A DNA stretch of 64,000 bases from Sclerodactyla briareus (lineage: Eukaryota; Echinodermata; Holothuroidea; Dendrochirotida; Sclerodactylidae). The stretch is taken from assembly GCA_026419785.1 (NCBI GenBank), contig JAODTK010005773.1:62001-126000 (forward strand), in the 5' to 3' direction. Positions 33,479 to 45,859 of this stretch are shown here, piece by piece (position 1 is the stretch's first letter; each line of letters opens with the position of its first letter). Below the pieces are notes generated by a model. The model did not search any database. It saw only the letters and a program-made list of their open reading frames with translations, and was not told the origin of the DNA. The position numbers and the translations under genes are program-made.

Positions 33479-35391
33479 CTGGGAATCAATCTGTGGGGAA
33501 AGGGTCGAACGGGGAGTGGGAAGCCCCGTACCTACATCTGCATAAGAGAGATTGAATACAGTTCAGATGGCAATCAGATCACAGCAGGAAACGGTAATAT
33601 AATCTTCCTGTATCCATGACATAATCAGGCCTGGAAGGGGGGGGGGAAACATGTGCCCCCTCCAACGGGGAGCAGTAGCAACCCCTATCTACCAAACAGG
33701 CATTTCTGCATTCAAAAACTTCAAAATGGCCACTGAAGGATCCGCGGGCAAAACTAAAAAGTGGGTCTAGGAACAAGTGCCACGTTCTGAAGTTATGCAA
33801 GAATATGCAATAATAACAAAAATTTCAAGTAATCCAAAAGGCCACCACAGGAGGGTCGGGCGAGGTCCATGACATATAGAACGATGAGGTGCAAAGTTCC
33901 ACAACAATTAGGAAGACGTGTGTTGTTGTAAAGTTTTTGCGCTAAACACAACAATCTTTCGGCAGCAGACCCAGTGCGGGCAAGGAGCCAATACCATTAT
34001 ATCCCCCCAATAGCGTCAAGAATTTTATGTTTTTTTAAAAGGTCAATTCTGCTTTGTTTGCTTCTCAGACCACGAAGTCGCTTAATTATGTTTGTAAAAA
34101 AGTCTGGTTATTGCCGCGTTATGGCCCACATGATCGTTGAGCTAAATCCATGATGCACGATGTACAGTAGCACTGCGCATTTCGCAGCATGCGTCAGGTC
34201 CTTCGGGAAGAATCTACAGCGATGCCACTCGTGCCCGCACACGTATCCTCATACACACCTGACGCCGTGACCTCCTACGGCATTAAGTTAAGGCAATGGA
34301 AGTCACCATAAATCACACACCGTGATCCGAACATGCCTAACACGTAACAATCGAGAATGCGTTATCAATCCCATGGCCCAGCAGTCTCCTTGTGCCGTGG
34401 CAACCCAAAAATTCTCACCCGGCCACAGCTTCTGCCCAGCGATTCTAGCCATGCCCAAATTTGTACATGTACATAATGGCAGACCGAACCGGGTTCCTGT
34501 TACGCAGTTTCCACGTAGCACTTCTACAGTACATCCCGGAAGCCGATGCGATGCTTAGTGCTTGCCCCCCACCCTACTCCCCCGGCCCACCCACTTCGCC
34601 CACTATCCACAACCCCCCCCCCGTGCGTTGCTTTTCGAGATTCGGAAGAAGGGAAACGATGTTTTCGTTGAATTTTAAGATGGAATCTGGATGGTAAAGG
34701 ATACAGCCGGCACGATGTGACCGAGTAATTGGCAATTTTTTCATTTATTGTGCTAGTTGTGCATCTTTAAAGGACTTATCGCATAAATTTGGGGTTTTTT
34801 TTTTTCCTTTTCAAAGCAGAAAAGAATCACTGGCTACTCACGCCCGTCTCCAGCTTTTTCAAAACTCAAATACTACAAAATTCCACGATTTCACCCCCGC
34901 GATTTTCCGCCGAGGCACGCACACGCACCCAATTCGTGGACACTGCATTAACGAATCCCAAGGGTGACCATATAATCATGGCTTCACACGAACAATGGTA
35001 ACCTAATTTTTCTATATATATATATATATATATATACGCAACTTAGTAGTTCTGTATTGTTAAAACAGATTCACACAAGAATTCACGAGAAAATCATTTC
35101 AAGTTCCATCAGCTTCATATTGTGTCCTCCTTTCCAGCCACTAAGCGAGCCCATACTGTAGGATCTGATTGTATGACTGATATGAAAACTACAACAGAAA
35201 AAACGAAATCGGTTGTTGAAATGATTTATGAGGTCAACATTTGTAATTTCGGGATGGAGTAGGTCCCTGTCGACGAAACCTATTTAATATTAAGGCCAGC
35301 CAGCTTTTCTTTAAATTCGCAGAATGATCACCATTTTCTCCTAAGACTATGAAATGATTTGAGCTGCTGTTTGTGTAATTTATAAAAAAAA
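33479..35391. other. no exon recognised; intron with (TA)n
   Basis: This is intron between E4 and E5 if the gene model holds. It contains a C-rich tract (34,612-34,621), a T-run (34,794-34,804) and a (TA)n microsatellite (35,013-35,035). Open frames of 70-78 codons near 34.3-34.7 kb are not splice-bounded. Confidence 0.4.
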
Positions 35392-38300
35392 CCCCGCACA
35401 CTGTCAGTGTTCGGGGATATTATGGTTTTGGCCGTGTGCCCACCGTCTCCGCGCCGCGGCTCCGGCGCCCGCCGCCGGAACTTTAGGCGTTTAGCGCTCT
35501 CATTCTCGTTAACACTTTAATCGATTACCCAAAAATTGGTAAACATGTCCGTATGAGTAAAATCTCGATATAGGTTCGAAAATGGGCTATATCGTATATT
35601 TGTTGCCCTACTATTTTGGCATGTGTTTGCAAAATTTCAAGTTCGTGTGATTTACACAAAACGTGGTGGTGTGGGTCGGTTGTTGAAGCCGAAAACATGG
35701 CGACAATTCAAGGTCATCCGAGGTCAGTTTGCATTGCTGTGGCTCAGTAGCCTAATATTAGAATAATGTTGTGAGATTTCAAAAACTTCATGGATTTTTC
35801 ATGAAACTTGGGTAATAGGGCAACTATCAGTGCGGATGAATTTTCTTAATGTCGCCGAGGTCACTGGAGGTCATTCTTGATGACTGATTTGCATAATAGT
35901 TGCCCAATTAGCCAATAAGGAAATTTAAAACGTTGTTGGATTTCACGAAAAAATTGGGGAGTAGGACTTCACCAGTCCCGATAATATTTATTCAATGCGT
36001 TGAAATCACTGAAGGTCAGTATGTGTGTTTAATTACTATTTCATTAGCATAAGTAGATTATTAATGCAATTATTTCTTACCAACTTTTAGGGGATTTTGA
36101 CGAAACTTTGTGAATAGACCTACTACCAGTCCTGATAACATTTATTCAATAGCATCGAGAAAAGATGACTAGGGTTAAATTTGTGCGGACTAATTTGCAT
36201 ATTAGTGTCCTGATCGGTCAAAATGATGAGTTTAATACTTTTCGCAATAACATTGGACATGTTCATTGGAATGCAATATATGCTTCTAGGAGTGGATGCA
36301 TCACATTGGAGTGTAAACAATCTTCATAGAAAAACCGCCAGTCATTGAAGGTCATTAAGGTCACTTTAGGGGTAAAAAACTGATTTTAGTACTTTCTTGG
36401 CAATAAGCATGGGGGTGGTCATCAGAATGCAAAATGCTCCTAGAGTGGATGGATCACATGGAGAGTAACCAATTCTCATAAAAATCTGTCATATCATTAA
36501 AGGTCATTCAAGGTCACTTAGGGGTCAAAACCGTTTTTTGGCTATAATCGGGAGAAGTGAATTATCTGGAAGGATGGATGGTTCACCATTTTTTTTTAAA
36601 ATGGTTTTTGTGTTTTAGTTTTTTGAACATTTTTCTTGAACATTGTGGTCATGTGGTTAAAGGTCTTATCTTGAATAAATGTTGCTTATTTAAGGAGTAC
36701 GGGCAAAAAAAAATTAGCAACTGGTTATGTTTGGATATGTGAGTAGAGCGTGTGTCTTTATGGAGGGGGAAACAACTCCCGCTCTGAGCGGACACTTACG
36801 TTGGGAGTTAAAAGGAGGTAAAAGTTCAATTTAATCCTTTTTCGCAATAACATTGGACAGTTCATTGGAATGCAATATGCTTCTAAGAGTGGAAAGCATC
36901 AAATGGGGAATAACAATTTTTATAAGAGCCGCCATGTCATTGAAGGTCATTATTAAAGTCACTTAGGGGTCAAAAAATGAATTTAGTACTTTTTTGGCAA
37001 TAGCACTGGGATTGTGTTCAATCAGATGCAAAATGCTCCTAGGAGGGATTGATCACATGGAGAGTAACAATTATCATTACAAACTGTCATATCATTTAAA
37101 GGTCAGTGAGGTGCACTTAGGGGTTCAAAAAACTGTTTTTTGGCTATAATCGGAAAATTGAATATCTGCGAAGGCTGTGGATGGTTCACCATTGTGATTA
37201 TAATTGTTGACCTGCATGTGTGTGCCATCTGACCTGAATTTGAACTATGTCGGGTGGTAATGTGGGTGAAGTTCGATCTGAATAAATGTGCTTATTTAAG
37301 GGCTTAGGGGCAAAGAAATAGAAAACTGGGTATTTTTTGATTATGTGATTGAGCTTTGTGTGTTTACTGGAGAGACACAACTCGGCTTCGATCAGACACT
37401 TATTTTGGTAGTTACAAGGGTCAAAGTTCAATTTATACCTTTTTCGCAAATACATGGGACATGACATTGGATGCAATATTGCTTCTAGGCCGTGGATGCA
37501 TCACATGAGGAGTGTAACAATTTCCATGAAAACCGCCATTCTTGAAGGTCATTAAAGGCTCAATTAGCGGAGTCACAAACTGAGTTAGTACTTTGTGGCA
37601 ATAGCAGTGGGCGTGTCTTCAGAATCCAAAATGCTCCCAGGAGTGGATGTATCCCATGGGGAAAGTAAAATTTTCATGAAAACTGTAATATCATTAAAGT
37701 TCATTCGAGGTCACTTAGGGGTCAAAAACTGTTTGTGGCTATAATGGAGAATTGAATCTGCGGGAGGCTGGATGGGTTCAACATTGTGATATAATGTGAA
37801 ATGAGTGGGACCTCTGACCGGAGTTTGACCTCGTCGGGTGGGCATGTGTTAAAGGTCGAATCTTGAAACATGTGCTCATTTAGGAGTTGGGCAAAAAAAA
37901 ATAGCCAAATGGTTGTATTTTTGGATATTGATTGAAGAGCTTGTGTTGGCTTTATGGAGGGAAACAACTCCCGCTTCGACTGGACATTACTTTGGTGTTA
38001 AAAGGGGTCAAAGTTCAATTTATACCTTTTTCGCAATACATTGGACATGTTCATTGGAATGCAATATGTTCTAGGAGTGGAAGCACAAATGGATGTGTAA
38101 ACATTTCATGAAAACGCCATGTCATGAAGGTCATTAAAGGTCACTTAGGGGTCAAAAACTGATTTTACGACTTTTTTGGCATAGCCAAGGGTTGTGCTTC
38201 ATCAGAATGAAATGCTATAGGAGTGGTGTACTCACATGGAGACAGTAACAATTCTCATAAAACTGTCAGATCATTAAAGGTCATTTGAGGTCATAGGGGT

Positions 38301-39310
38301 CAAAAAAAAACTGCTTTTTTGGCTATAATCGGAAAATTTGATTGAAATATGCGAAGGCTGGATGGTTCACCATTGTGATATAATTGTTGACCTGATGTGT
38401 GTGACCTCTGACCTGAATTGACCTCAGTCGGGTGGTTCGATGGCGGTGAGAATGAATCTTGAATAAATGTGCTTATTTAAGAGTTGGGGCCAAAAGAAAA
38501 AAACATGAAACTGGTTTTATTTTTTGATATGGTGATGAGCTGGTGTGCTTTATGGCGGAGAAAAACAACTCCTATTCGATCAGACACTTACGTTGGTAGT
38601 ACAAGGCGGTTCAAAGTTCAATTTTATACTTTTTCGCAATAACTTGGGACCATGTTACATTCGGAAGCATATGCTTCTAGGCGTGGATGCATTCCACAGC
38701 GAGTGTAAAAATTTCCGATGAAAACCGCCTGTATGAAGAGTCATAAAGGTCACTAGGGGGTCCAAAAATGATTTTAGACTTTTTGGCAATAGCAATGGGT
38801 TGTGGCTTCATCAGAATGCAAAATGAGCCCAGGAGTGCGATTTTGTTCTCACATGGAAAGAAGTAACATTTTTCTGAAACTGTCTATCATTAAAGGTCAT
38901 TCGAGGTCACTTAGGGGTCCAAAAACTGTTTTTTGGCTATATCGGAGAATTGAATTATCTGCGAAGGCTGGATGGTAACCAATTGTGTGATATAATGTGG
39001 ACCTGCCATGTGTGGGACCTTCTGACCTGAATTTGACCTCTGTCGGGTGGTTATGTGGTTAAAGGTCGAAGCTTGATTAAATGTGCTTAGTTAAGGACGC
39101 ACCTTGCCGGGGGGCTGTAGGGGTTGCACTAAGAACATTAACAAGGTGCATTATGGAATGACCCATTACCTGTCACGTTGTCGATTCACAAGTCCATAAC
39201 TGTCTTTTTCCACGGATATTGTCCGGTTTTATGTTTCACTAAATTCTTGAATAAGCGATGCGGGGATGGGGATATATAAGTCTGGCGGTTTACCCGCCTG
39301 ACATTTCTAG
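35392..39310 (+). mobile_element. Helitron B1, 3.9 kb, with internal tandem repeats
   Basis: The 5' region has the hairpin CCCCGCACACTG/CAGTGTTCGGGG, then ATATTATGGTTTTGGCCG and a CCGCCGCCGG zone. The extreme 5' TC has been replaced by an A-run. The 3' end is textbook: hairpin GGCGG-TTTAC-CCGCC at 39,284-39,298, eight bases, CTAG at 39,307-39,310, then host T. Most of the interior is five tandem units of about 600 bp. No Rep/helicase ORF is present, so it is non-autonomous. It lies in the large intron of the minus-strand NPL gene. Confidence 0.75.
36240..39098. repeat. 600-bp tandem repeat inside Helitron B1 (about 5 units)
   Basis: The phrase TTCGCAATAACATTGGACAT starts units at 36,240, 36,841, 37,443 (diverged), 38,031 and 38,632, a spacing of 588-602 bp. 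Within each unit two related half-repeats of about 155 bp occur (AATGCAATATGCTTCTAGG and AATGCAAAATGCTCCTAGG, each followed by TTAAAGGTCA). The rest of the unit contains TGACCTCTGTCGGGTGG and GAATAAATGTGCTTATTTAA. Confidence 0.9.
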
Positions 39311-39765
39311 TTGTGACTGAAGTGCTTCTTGTAGCTGAGGGTGGTTAACGAACGATTAAGATTCATTTTCAATAGCATTGATGCATTAGTTCCTTTGAAT
39401 ATTTATTTCGAAGGGTGAATGGAACTTTAAAGGCTTCTCTGAAACCTTCAAAAGACTTAGGACTCAACTTACACACAGGTTAAGAATTTGGGGAAACTAT
39501 ATCTACAGCGACCAAACCTCCATTTCAACACAAGGCTCCTATGTAGAATATGGTTATTGATCCATTATGCAGCGAAAATGGGGAGATCCTATTTGCCACA
39601 TTAAAGATGACATCACAGTTGAGAACACAGAGAATATCAAATGGGTGCGGGTTTTAGCGACTGTTTGATACTTTTACCATGACGAACGAATGGAAAAAAC
39701 ATGCGGGAATATGCAAAACTTTTTTGGAACTTGTTCGTGCATTCCTTGCCACACCATATAATATA
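39311..39765. other. Duplicated intron segment between the two Helitrons
   Basis: From about 39,490 to 39,620 the sequence (CCATTTCAACAC, CTCCTATGT, GATCCATTATGCAGCG, GGGGAGATCC) matches 32,365-32,470 in the E5-E6 intron. It is the left part of a duplicated intron that Helitron B2 interrupts. The right part resumes at about 42,870. No exon is recognised. Confidence 0.55.
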
Positions 39766-40258
39766 TCCCCGAACAATGTAAGTGTTCGGGGATGGGATAT
39801 TATGGTTTTGGCCGTGGTCCCGCCGTCTCCGCCGCGCCGGAAACTTTGCGTTAGGCGCTCTCCATTCTTTAACACTTTATCCGATCTGACCCAAAACGTG
39901 GTACACCTGTACGTCTGAGTAAAATCTCGGGGATATAAGTTCGAAAATTGGATATATCGTATATTTGGTGCCTCTATTTGCCAGGTTTTTCGCAAAATTT
40001 TCAAGTTCGTGCGATTTACACGAAAACCATGGTGCGTTTGGGTAGTGTTGGAGCTGAAAAAAAACTGGCGGACAAATTTCAAAAGATCATCTGAGGTCAA
40101 AGTTTGCAGTTTTTTTTCTTTGGCCAGTAGCCTACTTATAGCATTAATGTATGTGATATTTCAAAAACTTCATTGGCTTTTACTGGAACTTGGTGGAATA
40201 GGGCCAAAACTATCAGTGCCGATGAATTTTACTAATGATGGTGAGGCACTGGAGGTCA

Positions 40259-40289
<31 letters not shown>

Positions 40290-42706
40290 TGCATGACTAA
40301 TTGGCATAATTAGTTGGCCCAATTAGCCAAATTCAGGCAAATTTTTTATAAACTTTGTTGGATTCTCACGAAACTGGTGAGTAGGACATTCTAACGTCCG
40401 ATAAATCATTTTTCAATGCGTTGAAATCACGGAAGTTTAGTTTGTTAGAATAAGGGTCAGGAAGGAAATAATCCTAATAAACGACACCGGAGCCACAACA
40501 TCCCAGGAAAGAGAAAAAAATGAATCAATCCAAATAAATAATTCGCCCGTGATTCCTGAAAATAAATCAAGACGAAGGTCATTATTGTGTGTTTAATTAC
40601 ATATTCGTTTAGCATAATTAGAATAAGTAAGCAATTATTTCTAAACTTTAGGGATTTTGACGAAACATTGTGAAAGAACCTACAACCAGTCCTGATTAAA
40701 TTTATTCGATAGCATTCGAGATCACTGAGGGTAAAACTTGTGGACTATTGACATATTAGTTGTTGATCAGTCCAAAATATGATGAAGTTTTTTTATACTT
40801 TGTTCGCCAATAACATTGGACATGTTCATCGGAATGCAATATGCTTTTTTTTTCTAGGACGTGGATTGCCATTAACCATGGCTTGTTGTAACATTTCATA
40901 AAACCGCCAGTCATGAGGTAATTAAAGGTCCCACTTAGGGGTCAAAAATGATTTTAGTACTTTTCGGCAATCGCACGGGTGGTGTGTTCATCAGAATGGC
41001 AAAATGCTCTAGAGTGGATGTATCCATGGAGAGTAACAATCTCATAAAAAACTTGTCATATCATGAAAGTCATTCGGGGTCCACTTAGGGTGTCAAAAAC
41101 TGTTTTTTTCGGACTAATCGGAGGACTGAATATCTGCGAAGGCTGATTGGTTCACCATTGTGACTATAATTGGTGACCTGCATGTGGGTGACCACTGAAC
41201 CTTGAATTTGACCTCTGTCGGGTGGGTCATGTGGTGTAAAGGTAGAAATCTTTGAATAAATGTGCTTATTTTAAGGAGTTACGGGCAAAAAAATAGAAAC
41301 GGTTAATTTTTTGGATATTGAATAGAGCTTGTGTGATTCATGGAGGGAACCAAACTCCCGCTTCGATCGCGACCAACTTTACTTTGGTAGTTGACAAGGG
41401 GTCAAAGTTAATTTTATTACCTTTTTCGCAATAACATTGAACATGATTTCATAGACATGCCGAATTTTTTTTTAATGCTTCTGGAGTGGATGCCTCAAAT
41501 GGAGTGGTAACAATTTCATTAAAAACCACCATGTCATGAAGGTCATTCAAAGGTTCACTTAGGGGTCAAAACTGATTTAGTACTTTTTCGGCTAATAGCA
41601 CGGGCTGTGTTTCATCGGAAGGCCAAAATGCTCTAGGAGTGGATTGTATCACATGGAGAGTAAGCAATGCTATAAAAACTGTCAGAAACATTAAGGTTCA
41701 TTCGAGGTCACTTAGGGGTCAAATCAAAAACTGTTTTTTGGCTTAATCGGAGAATGATATCTGCGAAGGCTGGGATGGTTCACCATTGTGATATAATGTG
41801 ACCGCATGGTGTGACCTATGAACCGAATTTGACCTATGTTGGGTGGTCATTGGGGTTTTGTTTTAAAGGTTGAACCTTGAATAAATGGGCTTATTTTAAG
41901 AAGGTACAGGCAAAAAAAAATAGGAAACTGGTATTTTTGGATATGTGATAGAGTTTGTGTGCTTTATGGAGGGGAAACAACTCCAGCTTCGATCGAACAT
42001 TTACTTTGGTAGTTACAAGGGAGTCCAAAGTTCAATTTAAACCTTTTTGCTAATAACCTTGACAGGTTCATTGGAATGCAATATGATCTAGGAAGTGGAT
42101 GCATCACATGGAGTGTAAACAATTTTCATAAAAACGCCATATGTCATTGAAGGTCATGGAAGGGTCACTAGGGGTCAAAAACTGATTTATTTATTCGGGA
42201 ATAGCACTGGGTTGTGTTCCTCAGAATGCAAAAGCTCCCTGGGAGTGAAGTAGCACATGGATGAGTAAAATTCTCTTTAAAACTGTCATATCATTAAAGG
42301 TTATTCGAGGTCACTTAGGGGTCAAGAAACTGTTTTTTGGTATAATCAGGAAAATTGAATATCTGCGAAGGCTGATTGGTTCACCATTGTGATTATAATT
42401 GTGCGACTGCATGTGTGTGTACCTTGACCCTGAATTTGATCTCTGTCGGGTGGTCATGGGGCGGTGAGGTTGAATCTTGAATAAAGTGCTTATTTAAGGC
42501 CCGGGGCCCACCTGTCCGGGGCTGTAGGGGAGGTGCCTCATACAATTAACAAGGCATTATGTAATGAACATTTACCTGTAAACGTTGTCGCTTCACAAGT
42601 CTTTGAATGTCTTTTCCACGAATAGTCCGGTTTCATGTGCACCAAATTGTGAATAAGAGAGCGGGAACATATACTCCTGGCGGTTTACCCGACAAGAAAT
42701 TTTTAG
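39766..42706 (+). mobile_element. Helitron B2, 2.9 kb, second copy
   Basis: The 5' end is TCCCCGAACAATGTAAGTGT followed by TCGGGG after host A, with arms that pair into a hairpin. The 3' end has GGCGGTTTACCCG at 42,679-42,691, and CTAG has mutated to TTAG (42,703-42,706) before T. It is collinear with B1 but has three internal units instead of five, and it carries an extra block of about 120 bp at 40,455-40,575. There is no Rep/helicase ORF. Confidence 0.75.
40803..42500. repeat. 600-bp tandem repeat inside Helitron B2 (about 3 units)
   Basis: Units start at about 40,803, 41,427 and 42,046 with versions of TTCGCAATAACATTGGACAT. They are the same repeat as in B1, so the array length differs between two members of one family. 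Confidence 0.9.
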
Positions 42707-43376
42707 TTGACTGCGCTTCAGGACACTGGCACGCAATTGGAATGATGATGACGCGCTTCATATAAATGAGCGTGGCCTCCTAACAGCAGTCTCCCTGCGA
42801 ACTTTAGCTCTGCTTAGATGATATAATGTGTCACATGACTTGGCAGCCAATCAGTTCTCTTTATGGAAGGCTAATGACATAACTCATCTAACACTACAAA
42901 CTACTAAAACGCACCGATGGATTCCATTGGTTTCATTGTGTCAAAATAGCTCAACAGTCACAGGAGTTCTATTGTCTTTTGTTAAGAACAGATAGCCATC
43001 AACATCATAACAATACCACAGCAATCCTCTCATAGACGAATTTTACCTTTTCAATGTGAATTTATTGTGTACATGTATTGGAAAAACATATAAATTTTTG
43101 TAGGGTTTTGCAAGTATGACAGTTATCATGCATGCTAGATGCCTTTACATCTTGCCACAATACACACACACACACAATTAAAAGGCCTAAAAACTCCTTA
43201 AAGAAAATAATATTTTTTATATGAATTTGGGTAGCTTTCATGAATCGATACTTCTACATGTCAAATATTTTGTTGATAGGCCTATGGGGGGAGAGGGGGA
43301 GGGGTGGGTGTGTGGGTGGGGAGGGGGACAATAGCCCCTGCCATATTACCAGCAACAGAGACTATTAATTTCATAC
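42707..43376. other. Intron segment, right part of the duplicated block
   Basis: The stretch at 42,870-43,180 (GGTTTCATTGTG, TTCTATTGTCTT, CAGCAATCCTCTC, GTTTTGCAAGTATGACA) is collinear with 32,515-32,750. A short (CA)n (43,160-43,178) and a G-rich tract (43,287-43,328) follow. No exon is seen until 43,377. Confidence 0.55.
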
Positions 43377-43578
43377 CTCTTGATGGTATGCCATAGTCTC
43401 CCACATCCATTGGCTCAGCTGAGGTTCCTTCCGAGCCTGCTGTAAGGGGGGTTTCCCTTTCTAGCTGTTGCTGAGAGGGGGTTCTACCTTCTGCTGGGGA
43501 CTGGCATAGTCGAGGAGGGGGTCAATCTTGGCCTATCTACGGGGCCTCTTTGATGACTGGCTTGTGGGTTGGAATCTC
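43377..43578 (-). CDS. Exon E4 (NLS-like, Ser/Thr/Pro/Gln-rich) of the NPL-domain gene
   Basis: Minus strand: acceptor TTTGTTCCTCATCCTTCAG, donor AGAG followed by GTATGA. The last frame reads QQQLERETPLTAGSEGTS, then AEPMDVGDYGIPSR and leaves one base, which fits E5 exactly. Upstream, another frame holds QPTSQSSKRPRR, a basic cluster like a nuclear localisation signal, and AKIDPLLDYASPQQKVEP, separated by TAG codons. A third frame reads GDSNPQASHQRGPVDRPRL. At least one small indel therefore breaks the exon, and its length is also one base off a phase 1-1 exon. A basic plus acidic linker is typical after an NPL domain. Confidence 0.55.
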
Positions 43579-44119
43579 CTGAAGGATGAGGAACAAACTG
43601 ATTAGAGCTGTGATGTATTGAAATACTGACCAACTTGGTGGGTGGTGTGGTGGGGTGGGCCGGGGGGGGTGGGGAGGGGGTTTCCATCCTAGGCAGGGGC
43701 AACTGGAGGTGTGATCTTGGTACTCCCACCCTCAGTATTCGCTGGGAATGATAACAAAAAGCGTTGAGTGCGCTGAAACTATTTTAGAACACATGGAGGG
43801 AGTTCACTTTCAGCTAACAATTAATCTTCAAACGATCAATGTTCATACTCGTGGCATGATGAAAAGTTACTGAGCTGCTCAGTCGGGTGAAATCAAAATC
43901 TGGAAATTTTCATCAGTGCTTCACCACCCAAAGGACAATTTACCCTGATCACCAATACAGCACTATGACTTCATTCTTCTCCCAGGAACTTCCCTACCTC
44001 ACAGGGTCCCACTTTTTACATGTGGGTTAGAATGGTTCCAATGAGAATGCCTCTTTTCAACAGGCACTACAGGGAAAACCCCTTCAGCTCGGCTCTGTGT
44101 GGGTTTGCCACCCGGCAGT

Positions 44120-44640
44120 TAGGGGCTCCTTCACCTGAGCTTAAAACCCATGTATCCTTAGAACACCGTGAAGTATCATCCACCAGAGCTGAAACCCCTG
44201 TCTCACTATAAAACACGGTGAAGTTACTCATCACACCACGAGCTTGAAACCCCCTTGCCCAGTAAAAAACACGGTAAAATTACTCCGCTCCAACAGAGGC
44301 AAAACCTCTGTCCCCTATAAAAACACGTGAGGTTAACTCCACCAGAGCTGAAACCTTTCTCATTAAGGACCACTGTAAGGTACTCATCCAAAAGACTTGA
44401 AACCCCTGTCTCAGAATAAAACACCTGTGTGATTTACTCCTCCACCAGAGGCTGGAAACCCTCCCCCCTCACATAAAAAAAAAAAAAAATGTAGTTACTC
44501 ATCCACGAGTTATCCCCACCCCAATCCACCCCCCCCCCTTCACTGGTAAAACACCATTAAAGTTATCAAACCACGGAGATGAATTTGAACCCTTTGCCTC
44601 ACTACAAAACACTGTACAGATACCTTCAGTAGTCACTGAT
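44120..44640. repeat. About 65-bp minisatellite in an intron
   Basis: About eight degenerate units with the landmarks CCACCAGAGCTGAAACCCC, GTCTCACTATAAAACAC and GTGAAGTTACTCAT. Later units contain A- and C-runs. It lies between exons E3 and E4. Confidence 0.85.
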
Positions 44641-45354
44641 ATCCAAGAGAGGTATTACTGATGTGGAGAGCGTCTTATACATTTTACATCTACAAATTGT
44701 TTTTTACCCAAAAACTGTAGAATATACAATATAACTGTATTGAATATAGATAGCACATGGACAATATTCTTGTGATGTTATGCAAACCTTGAAACGCTCG
44801 TGGCGCCAAATTACTTACCAGACGAAACGCCTCTTTGAAGAAGCATTCATAAAAGTATTTTAACACAACATTTTGTGTTGGGACATTGGACACCTCAGAC
44901 AAGTGTGTACAATATGTCCGTCTAACAATATACTTCTTCTGGAAACAAAAGACAAATTGTGTAAAACAAATTGCAGTTCATTGTGTCAGGGAAAAAATGG
45001 TGGTTTGTTTAATTTATGAGAACCATAGAGTGCAATAATAGGAGGATGCTGACTGTGCTGGACAAAATGGCAACAAACACACACAGGAAGCCAAGTCAGA
45101 ATAGGCAGTCTCAACCACAAAAATTACAATCCAAAAAGGTCTCAATACATATGACTTCCAACGGAGCACACCAAACATAGAGCCTATGGTGATCAAGATG
45201 CCGTTCGCCAAATTCAATCCAGTAGTCTGCCAAAATTATCATAGAATGTTTTCTCTGCCAAAAATGCACACAGCAGTACAAACATATATTATACACACAC
45301 ATAAACACAAAGAGGCCAACCGGGTTCCAAAGGCCTCCCATGCAGAGAAACCAC
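44641..45354. other. intron, no exon recognised
   Basis: Intron sequence between E3 and the minisatellite. A (CA)-like stretch at 45,291-45,305 is the only repeat seen. Confidence 0.4.
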
Positions 45355-45446
45355 CACTAGCATCATCCAAGTCATCCTCCGCAGGAGCATCAAACCCATA
45401 TTCTCCTCGGGGTAGGTGGATGTGTAGCCAACCAAGTACACTACAC
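45355..45446 (-). CDS. Exon E3: end of NPL domain and acidic tail
   Basis: The minus-strand acceptor is TTATTTTTTCCAG. With a G from the preceding exon the frame reads VVYLVGYTSTYPEE. The V-x-L-x-G-Y core matches the last beta-strand of FKBP-type nucleoplasmin-like domains. After a one-base shift it continues as EYGFDAPAEDDLDDASG, an acidic stretch of the kind that follows the NPL core and binds histones in that family. The donor is taken at AGTG followed by GTGGTT (phase 1). A later GT at 45,320 is an alternative. The exon length is one base off phase 1-1, agreeing with the visible frameshift. Confidence 0.65.
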
Positions 45447-45859
45447 CTGGAAAAAATAACAAATGCACTAATCTATTTTTCTGGAGGTGGGGTGGGGGGG
45501 TTAAGGGTGGAGCATGAAATCAGATTTCAAATCAAATCGTTTTGAACAAGATAATATTCATTCTGAAATGTTCTCAAAGGACTTCCAAATGAGATGGAAT
45601 TAAATGAAATGTCACTAACACCTATCGGTAGGCGAGTTCATGTGAGAGGTCCATGACAACAACTTGTCCAGAGTGACTCAAAAATAGGCATGAGATGTCA
45701 CAGGGATAAGAGGATGGCCTGAGAGATCATAGATAAATTTCAAGTTTTTTTTTTTTTCTCCAAGTCATGACACAACAGTTTGTCTCAGGGTTAAGGGACA
45801 GACACCCGTCTTGGACCGACCATCTTGGGCTTGGAGGTTTCCCTGAAGTACTAATTGGT

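Noticed and set aside
39654..40100. 148-codon minus-strand ORF
   Set aside because: It crosses the junction between intron and the 5' end of Helitron B2, so it is a chance frame.
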